13,332 nt of DNA from Actinomycetes bacterium. Its GTDB lineage: Bacteria; Actinomycetota; Acidimicrobiia; Acidimicrobiales; Palsa-688. Every line of letters begins with the position of its first letter. Positions within the stretch are counted from its first letter, which is position 1. The stretch lies in contig JAKAXN010000094.1 in NCBI GenBank assembly GCA_021816565.1, positions 1 through 13,332 on the forward strand, given 5' to 3'. The position numbers and the translations under genes were made by a program. The notes under the pieces are model-generated. The model saw only the letters and a program-made list of their open reading frames with translations. It searched no databases and was not told where the DNA came from. Of this stretch, positions 7,308 through 13,332 are shown one piece after another.

Positions 7308-7576
7308 GCCCGGATGGCTTCCTCGGTCTGGGGCTGCAGGGTGATGAAGGAGTCCTCGATCACCGGGTTGGTGAGGAAGCGCCGACACAGGTCCTCGACC
7401 TGGCCCCGGGCGGCGGCCTCGTCTGCGGCCTCCACGCCCAGCCGGAACGCCTTGCCGGCCCGCACCCCGGATATGGAGTCGAAGCCCAGCGCCGGAAGGG
7501 CCTTCTCGATGGTCGCACCCTGGGGATCGGATATCCCCGGGCGAAGCCGTACCTCTACCAGCGCCTCGAACCGCAT
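7304..7576 (-). CDS. purS: PurS, FGAM synthetase accessory subunit
   Basis: 90 residues, typical of PurS, the small protein that bridges PurL and PurQ and replaces the N-terminal domain of the long PurL. It opens with FEALVEVRLRPGISDPQGATI (residues 3-23, written from sight), then GFDSISGVRAGKAFRL and LCRRFLTNPVIEDSFI near the end; the RPG.(x)D(P)QG and NP(V)IE(D) marks are those of the family. It starts with ATG, with GGGGGTGAG directly upstream. It overlaps purQ by four bases (GTGA). A -10-like TAGGAT lies ten bases before the ATG, so this looks like the first gene of a separate purS-purQ unit. Confidence 0.95.
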   Translation of the reverse strand: MRFEALVEVRLRPGISDPQGATIEKALPALGFDSISGVRAGKAFRLGVEAADEAAARGQVEDLCRRFLTNPVIEDSFITLQPQTEEAIRA

Positions 7577-7586
7577 CTCACCCCCG

Positions 7587-7608
7587 ATCCTAGCGGCCTG
7601 GGCCCAGG
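7587..7608 (-). promoter_or_regulatory. Candidate purS -10 box with an adjoining 12-bp palindrome
   Basis: Read on the minus strand, TAGGAT (7592-7587) fits the TANNNT -10 pattern and would start RNA only a few bases before the purS ATG. Four bases upstream of it is the perfect palindrome CCTGGGCCCAGG (7608-7597), lying where the spacer and -35 would be. No clear -35 is visible. An operator overlapping the promoter is a reasonable guess, not shown. Confidence 0.4.
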
Positions 7609-7706
7609 GTCCGGTCAGCCGGGTCCGTTCAACCGACCGGGCCGCCGGGTCCGGTCAGCCGATCGGGCCGTCGGGTCCGGTCAGCCGACCGGGCCGTCGG
7701 GTCCGG
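7607..7706. repeat. 26-bp direct tandem repeat upstream of purS
   Basis: Three full 26-base units at 7621-7646, 7647-7672 and 7673-7698 are flanked by a 14-base partial copy at 7607-7620 and an 8-base one at 7699-7706. Each unit begins GGGTCCG and ends GGGCCGYC. The second and third units differ by one base; the first differs from the third at three. There are no spacers, so it is not a CRISPR array. It lies wholly in the gap between purC and purS. Confidence 0.9.
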
Positions 7707-7732
7707 GGACAACGGGGCGACCCGGTCGGCTG
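7682..7732. repeat. 12-bp inverted repeat reaching out of the tandem array
   Basis: CAGCCGACCGGG at 7682-7693, inside the third 26-bp unit, is exactly complementary to CCCGGTCGGCTG at 7721-7732, with 27 bases between. If the purS transcript started upstream of 7732 this would give a stable leader hairpin. If it starts at the TAGGAT box, the element acts only as DNA. Confidence 0.7.
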
Positions 7733-7776
7733 CCCGTCCCACCCTCCAGTCGCGCGGGGTGGAGAAGAGTTGAAAG

Positions 7777-7810
7777 AAAAAAAAATCAAAAACTGCAGCC
7801 GTGGCGGCTG
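7777..7810 (-). terminator. Intrinsic terminator after purC with a real T-tract
   Basis: Read on the minus strand, CAGCCG-CCA-CGGCTG (7810-7796) is a six-pair stem with a three-base loop. After CAG come five T, GA and nine T (7792-7777). The T-tract is striking in such GC-rich DNA. The downstream arm can also pair, as CGGCTGCAG (7801-7793), with CTGCAGCCG at 7881-7873 near the purC stop. That pairing gives nine base pairs ending directly at the T-tract. This probably ends the purA-purD-purC transcript. Confidence 0.8.
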
Positions 7811-7831
7811 GGGTGAGGGGAGGGGGTGGGG
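7810..7831 (+). other. G-quadruplex motif beside the purC terminator
   Basis: Four G-runs of 4, 4, 5 and 4 bases, with loops TGA, A and T, fit the standard four-stranded G-quadruplex pattern. The G-rich strand is the template for purC transcription, so polymerase would meet it just before the terminator. Formation in the cell is not shown. Confidence 0.6.
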
Positions 7832-7885
7832 CGAGCCGTCGATGACCCAGACCCACCGGGGCCGGGGTGCTGCGGCTGCAGGGTC

Positions 7886-8770
7886 TCAGGACACTCCGGG
7901 CCAGGAGCGGAAGGGGAGGCCGGTCAGGCGCTCGTAGGCCTCTACGTAGCGGTTGCGGGTGGCGGCCACCACGTCGTCGGGCAGGGCCGGCGGGGGCGGG
8001 GTCTTGTCCCATCCGGTCGCCTCCAGCCAGTCCCGCAGCGGCTGCTTGTCGAACGACGGCGGGGTGCTCCCGGGCTCCCAGGCGTCAGCCGGCCAGAACC
8101 GGGACGAGTCGGGGGTGAGGATCTCGTCGCACAGGCTCAGGCGGCCGTCGATGACGCCCAGCTCGAACTTGGTGTCGGCGATGATGATCCCCCGGTCGGC
8201 GGCCAGGTGGGCGGCCCGCCGGTAGGCGTCGAGGCTGATTCGCCGGGCCTCCTCGGCCAGCTCCCGGCCCACCAGCCCGGCGGCCTGGTCGAAGGAGATG
8301 TTCTGGTCGTGGCCCTCGGCCGCTTTGGTGGAGGGGGTGAAGACCGGCTCGGGCAGCTTCTCCGACTGGCGCAACCCGGCCGGCAGGGCCTGGCCGTGCA
8401 TGGTCCCGGTGCGGCGGTACTCGGCCCACGCCGACCCCGACAGGTAGCCCCGCACGATGCACTCCACCGGCAGCATCTCCGCCTTGCGCACCACCATCAC
8501 CCGGCCCTCGAGGTCGGTCAGGCCGGCCGAGGCGGCGGCCGCCGGCACGTCCAGGCTGACCAGGTGGTTGGGGGCGACCGGACCCAGCTGCTCCAGCCAG
8601 AAGGCCGTCAGGGCGGTCAGCACCCGGCCCTTGTCGGGGATGGGCTCGGCCATGATCACGTCGAAGGCCGACATGCGGTCCGAAGCCACAAAGAGGAGGT
8701 GGTCGCCGTCGAGTTCGTAGATCTCGCGGACCTTGCCGGACGCCACGTGGCGGATGCCGGTGCTGCTCAC
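7886..8770 (-). CDS. purC: PurC, SAICAR synthetase
   Basis: 294 residues. PurC joins CAIR and aspartate with ATP to give SAICAR, in the cytoplasm. Family marks in order are the ATP-binding start SGKVREIYEL (11-20), VASDRMSAFDVIM (28-40), PVECIVRGYLSGSAW (101-115), EPVFTPSTKA (141-150) with GHDQNISF (153-160), IIIADTKFELG (195-205) and LCDEILTPDSSRFW (213-226). The length is near that of the longer bacterial and yeast-type enzymes, with the C-terminal PSFDKQPLRDWLE. GTG at 8770-8768 is chosen, with GAGAGGTGA just upstream and only seven bases from the purD stop. The frame is open further back, but that part lies inside purD and is unlike PurC. It is the last gene of the purA-purD-purC group, followed by a terminator. 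Confidence 0.96.
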   Translation of the reverse strand: MSSTGIRHVASGKVREIYELDGDHLLFVASDRMSAFDVIMAEPIPDKGRVLTALTAFWLEQLGPVAPNHLVSLDVPAAAASAGLTDLEGRVMVVRKAEMLPVECIVRGYLSGSAWAEYRRTGTMHGQALPAGLRQSEKLPEPVFTPSTKAAEGHDQNISFDQAAGLVGRELAEEARRISLDAYRRAAHLAADRGIIIADTKFELGVIDGRLSLCDEILTPDSSRFWPADAWEPGSTPPSFDKQPLRDWLEATGWDKTPPPPALPDDVVAATRNRYVEAYERLTGLPFRSWPGVS

Positions 8771-8777
8771 TGTCCCA

Positions 8778-10007
8778 TCACCTCTCTGCGGCCGCCGCCG
8801 CGATGTCGGTCCGGTACTGCATCCCGGTCCAGCTGATGGCCGGGACCAGGTCGTAGGCGCCCTGCCGGGCGGCGGCCAGGGTCGGCCCGGTGGCACCCAC
8901 GGAGAGCACCCGGCCCCCGGCGGTGACCAGCCCGGTCGGGCCGCCGGCGGCCACCCCGGCGCAGTACAGGTGCGCGCCACGGCCGGCCAGGCCCTCGATG
9001 GGGTCCCCGGTGCGCGGCGCCTCCGGGTAGCCCCCGGCGGCCAGCACGACGCACACCGCGGCGTCGGGACCGAACACCGGCGGGGCGACCGAGTCGAGCC
9101 TCCCGGCGGCCGCCGCGGCCAGCACCGCAGCGACGTCACCCTGCCAGCGGGGCAGCACCACCTGAGTCTCGGGGTCGCCGAAGCGGACGTTGAACTCGAG
9201 GACCTTCGGGCCGGCCGGGGTCAGCATCAGCCCGGCGTAGAGGACCCCCCGGAAGTCGATGCCCCGATCGGCCAGTGCGGCCAGCGTCGGCGCCACGGCC
9301 TCGGCCATGACCTCGGCTACGACGGCGTCGTCGACGCCGGGCACCGGGGAGTAGGCGCCCATGCCGCCGGTGTTGGGCCCGGTGTCGCCGTCACCGGCCC
9401 GCTTGAAATCCTGGGCCGGGGCCAGGGGCAGCGCCCTCCGGCCGTCGCAGACGGCCATCAACGACAGCTCGGGACCGGTCAGGCCCTCCTCGATGACCAC
9501 GCTGCGGCCGGCGTCGCCGAACGCCTGGCCGGACAGCTTGGCCGCCACGTCGGCCTCCGCCTGCTGCAGGTCGGAGGTCACCAGCACCCCCTTGCCGGCG
9601 GCCAGCCCGTCGGTCTTCACCACCCACGGGGCCGGGAGGCTGCGCAGGAACTCCACCGCAGGGGCCACCGATGTGAACACCCCGTAGGCGGCGGTGGGCA
9701 CGCCGGCCGACGCCAGCAGCTCCTTCATCCACGCCTTGGACCCCTCGAGCCGGGCCCCGTCGGCCCCGGGGCCGAACACCAGCCGCCCGGACCCCCGCAG
9801 CCGGTCGGCCAGGCCGTCCACCAGAGGGGCCTCCGGCCCGATCACGAACAGGTCGGCCTCCACCGACTCCGGGGGGCCGGCCACGCAGACCACACCGAGT
9901 GCGGCCATGCCGGCGTTGCCGGGGCAGACCACCACCTCGGCGGTACGGGCCAGTGCCACCGCCAGGGCGTGCTCGCGCCCGCCGGAACCGACTACGCAGA
10001 CCTTCAC
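8778..10007 (-). CDS. purD: PurD, phosphoribosylamine-glycine ligase (GAR synthetase)
   Basis: 409 residues, slightly short of the usual 420-430. PurD joins phosphoribosylamine and glycine with ATP, step 2, taking the unstable product of PurF. It is an ATP-grasp enzyme. The N-terminal domain is KVCVVGSGGREHALA (2-16) with CPGNAGM (28-34) and the GPEAPLVDGLAD stretch (57-68). The ATP-grasp core has WVVKTDGLAAGKGV (128-141) and QDFKRAGDGDTGPNTGGMGA (199-218), and the metal-binding EFNVRFGDPETQ lies at 271-282. GTG at 10007-10005 is directly followed by the conserved strand, so no other start fits. A weak GAG lies upstream. The gap to purA is 16 bases and to purC seven, so the three are surely co-transcribed. 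Confidence 0.96.
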   Translation of the reverse strand: MKVCVVGSGGREHALAVALARTAEVVVCPGNAGMAALGVVCVAGPPESVEADLFVIGPEAPLVDGLADRLRGSGRLVFGPGADGARLEGSKAWMKELLASAGVPTAAYGVFTSVAPAVEFLRSLPAPWVVKTDGLAAGKGVLVTSDLQQAEADVAAKLSGQAFGDAGRSVVIEEGLTGPELSLMAVCDGRRALPLAPAQDFKRAGDGDTGPNTGGMGAYSPVPGVDDAVVAEVMAEAVAPTLAALADRGIDFRGVLYAGLMLTPAGPKVLEFNVRFGDPETQVVLPRWQGDVAAVLAAAAAGRLDSVAPPVFGPDAAVCVVLAAGGYPEAPRTGDPIEGLAGRGAHLYCAGVAAGGPTGLVTAGGRVLSVGATGPTLAAARQGAYDLVPAISWTGMQYRTDIAAAAAER

Positions 10008-10023
10008 GGGCCGGGTCGCCGCT

Positions 10024-11322
<1,299 letters not shown>

Positions 11323-11345
11323 GTGGTGGGGCCCGCGAGACGCCG

Positions 11346-11369
11346 GGCCGCCCGGGTACCCGGGTGGCC
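11346..11369 (-). terminator. Hairpin between clpB and purA
   Basis: The perfect palindrome CCCGGGTACCCGGG (11351-11364) is extended, after one mismatched pair, by four more pairs (GGCC on each side). It lies about 20 bases beyond the clpB stop and has no T-tract. It probably separates clpB from the purA unit. Confidence 0.5.
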
Positions 11370-11389
11370 GATCCGGCGGCACGGTCCTC

Positions 11390-13332
11390 TCAGCGCAGGA
11401 CCAGGGCGTCTCTGGGTTCAGCCGCCGCGTCCGGCTCGGACAGACCGGTGGACATGAGCACCGGTCCGGTGGAGCCCATGGGGGCGTCCACGGTGACGGT
11501 GTCACCCTCGCTGTAGCGACCCTCGAGCAGGGCCAGGGCCAGCGGGTCGCTGATCTCCCGCTGGATCAGCCGCTTGAGCGGCCGGGCCCCGAAGGCCGGG
11601 TCGTAGCCCTTGCGGGCCAGCCACGCCTCGGCCTCGTCGGTGACCACCAGCGTCAGGCGGCGCTCGGCCAGCCGGCCCTCCAGCGAACGGAGCTGGATGT
11701 CCACCACCGCCTCCAGGTCCGCCTCGGTGAGCGAGCGGAACCGGACGATCTCGTCGATGCGGTTGATGAACTCCGGCTTGAAGGCCATGGCCAGGTCACC
11801 CTGGAAGTTGGACGTCATGATCACCACCGTGTTCGTGAAGTCCACCGTCCGTCCCTGTCCATCGGTCAGGCGACCGTCGTCGAGCACCTGGAGCAGGATG
11901 TTGAACACGTCCGGGTGGGCCTTCTCGATCTCGTCGAGCAGCAGCACGCTGTAGGGCCGGCGCCGGACCGCCTCGGTCAGCTGGCCGCCCTCGTCGTAGC
12001 CGACGTAGCCGGGGGGCGCCCCGACCAGGCGCGACACCGAGTGCTTCTCCATGTACTCCGACATGTCGATGCGGACCATGGAACGCTCGTCGTCGAAGAG
12101 GAACTCCGCCACCGCCCGGGCCAGCTCGGTCTTGCCGACCCCGGTGGGCCCGAGGAACAGGAAGCTACCGATGGGCCGGTTGGGGTCGGACAGGCCGCTG
12201 CGGGACCGGCGGATGGCGTTGGCCACGGCTGACACCGCCTCGTCCTGGCCGACGACCCGCTGGTGGAGGACCTCCTCCATGCGCACCAGCTTGGCCACCT
12301 CTCCCTCGAGCAGGCGCGAGACCGGGACGCCGGTCCACTTGGACACGACCTCGGCCACGTCCTCCTCGTCCACCTCCTGCTTCAGCATCTTCGGCCCGTG
12401 CTGGGCCGCGGCCTGGCGGGACAGCGCCTCGTCCAGCTGGCGCTGCAGCTCGGGGATGCGGCCGTACTGGATCTCCGACGCCTTGGCGTAGTCGCCGTCG
12501 CGCTGGAAGCGCTCGGCCTCCTCCCGGGCCCCGCCCAGCTGGTCCTGCAGGTCGGCGATCACGTCGGCCGATTCCTTCTCCAGCTGCCACTGGGCGTTGA
12601 GGGCGTTGGCCTGCTCGTGCAGGTTGGCCAGATCCTCGTCCAGGCGGGCCAGGCGCTCCCTGGACGCCTCGTCGGTCTCCTTCTCCAGGGCCAGCCGCTC
12701 GATCTCCAGCTGGGCCATGCGCCGGTCCACGATGTCGATCTCGGTGGGCTTGGACTCCTTCTCGATGCGCAGCCGGCTGGCTGCCTCGTCGATCAGGTCG
12801 ATGGCCTTGTCGGGCAGGAACCGGGCGGTGATGTAGCGGTTGGACAGCACCGCGGCGGCCACCAGAGCTGAGTCCTGGATGCTGATCCCGTGGTGGGTCT
12901 GGTAGCGCTCCTTGAGGCCGCGCAGTATGGCGATGGTGTCCTCGACGGTCGGCTCGCCCACCATCACCGGCTGGAAGCGGCGCTCCAGGGCCGGGTCCTT
13001 CTCGACGTGTTTGCGGTACTCGTCGAGGGTGGTGGCCCCGATCAGGCGCAGCTCACCGCGGGCCAGCAGGGGCTTGATCATGTTGCCGGCGTCCATGGAC
13101 CCCTCGGCGGCACCAGCCCCGACGATGGTGTGCAGCTCGTCTATGAAGGTGATGACCTCGCCCTCGGACTCGGAGATCTCCTTGAGGACGGCCTTCAGGC
13201 GCTCCTCGAACTCCCCCCGGTACTTGGAGCCGGCCACCATGGACCCGAGGTCCAGGGCCACCACCCGCTTGCCCTTCAGGCTCTCGGGGACGTCGTCGGC
13301 GACGATCCGGTTGGCCAGACCCTCGACGATGG
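11390..13332 (-). CDS. clpB: ClpB-type disaggregase, C-terminal three quarters (cut by right edge)
   Basis: 646 residues are visible of about 850-870. ClpB is a hexameric AAA+ ATPase that pulls proteins out of aggregates together with DnaK. The N-terminal domain and the first Walker A lie outside; the visible part opens with [10 protein letters not shown], which normally follows that P-loop. The first Walker [16 protein letters not shown], is at visible residues 59-73. A long charged middle domain of coiled-coil type lies at about 212-312 and distinguishes ClpB from ClpA and ClpX. The second Walker A, GPTGVGKT, is at 394-401, followed by [20 protein letters not shown] and Walker [11 protein letters not shown] (463-472); GARPLKR is the sensor-2 region. 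After MTSN the sequence reads [20 protein letters not shown], some 20 residues shorter than E. coli ClpB there. The tail past VDAP is a short non-conserved extension. No ClpP-binding loop is apparent. Confidence 0.95.
   Translation of the reverse strand, partial: IVEGLANRIVADDVPESLKGKRVVALDLGSMVAGSKYRGEFEERLKAVLKEISESEGEVITFIDELHTIVGAGAAEGSMDAGNMIKPLLARGELRLIGATTLDEYRKHVEKDPALERRFQPVMVGEPTVEDTIAILRGLKERYQTHHGISIQDSALVAAAVLSNRYITARFLPDKAIDLIDEAASRLRIEKESKPTEIDIVDRRMAQLEIERLALEKETDEASRERLARLDEDLANLHEQANALNAQWQLEKESADVIADLQDQLGGAREEAERFQRDGDYAKASEIQYGRIPELQRQLDEALSRQAAAQHGPKMLKQEVDEEDVAEVVSKWTGVPVSRLLEGEVAKLVRMEEVLHQRVVGQDEAVSAVANAIRRSRSGLSDPNRPIGSFLFLGPTGVGKTELARAVAEFLFDDERSMVRIDMSEYMEKHSVSRLVGAPPGYVGYDEGGQLTEAVRRRPYSVLLLDEIEKAHPDVFNILLQVLDDGRLTDGQGRTVDFTNTVVIMTSNFQGDLAMAFKPEFINRIDEIVRFRSLTEADLEAVVDIQLRSLEGRLAERRLTLVVTDEAEAWLARKGYDPAFGARPLKRLIQREISDPLALALLEGRYSEGDTVTVDAPMGSTGPVLMSTGLSEPDAAAEPRDALVLR

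Noticed and set aside
7308..7388. 27-codon upstream extension of PurQ
   Set aside because: It lies inside purS; the GTGA overlap start fits the family N-terminus.
7607..7706. CRISPR array
   Set aside because: The units are directly abutting with no unique spacers, and no cas genes are present.
7577..7885. Purine riboswitch ahead of purS
   Set aside because: No conserved purine-aptamer core was recognised; the gap is occupied by repeats, a palindrome, a terminator and a G-rich tract.
8771..9139. Upstream extension of PurC
   Set aside because: It lies inside purD in another frame and has no SAICAR synthetase similarity.

Overview
The window is a chromosomal piece of a high-GC actinobacterium built around a de novo purine biosynthesis cluster. 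The evidence is strong G/C bias at third codon positions, a BldC homologue, PurF of the propeptide/4Fe-4S type, the short PurL that needs PurS and PurQ, and probable leaderless genes. A deep-branching group such as Acidimicrobiia is possible, but that is inference. All genes except one lie on the minus strand.

In the direction of transcription (right to left) the layout is: the 3' part of clpB (cut by the right edge), then purA-purD-purC as a tight group ending in an intrinsic terminator with a real T-tract, then a 309-base gap with tandem repeats, a palindrome and a candidate promoter, then purS-purQ with a 4-base overlap. Next comes an uncharacterised basic 145-residue gene on the plus strand, convergent with purQ and divergent from purL. 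After it come purL-purF-purM, then bldC, and finally the 5' part of argJ (cut by the left edge).

Together the pur genes cover step 1 (PurF), step 2 (PurD), step 4 (PurL+PurQ+PurS), step 5 (PurM), the SAICAR step (PurC) and the first committed step to AMP (PurA). PurN, PurE/PurK, PurB and PurH are not in the window. The layout suggests three pur transcription units: purADC, purSQ and purLFM. The three FGAM synthetase subunits are divided between two of these units by the opposing small gene. That gene, and the repeat-bearing leader of purSQ, are the parts ordinary annotation explains least. No mobile element, CRISPR array, tRNA, rRNA or recognisable riboswitch was seen.
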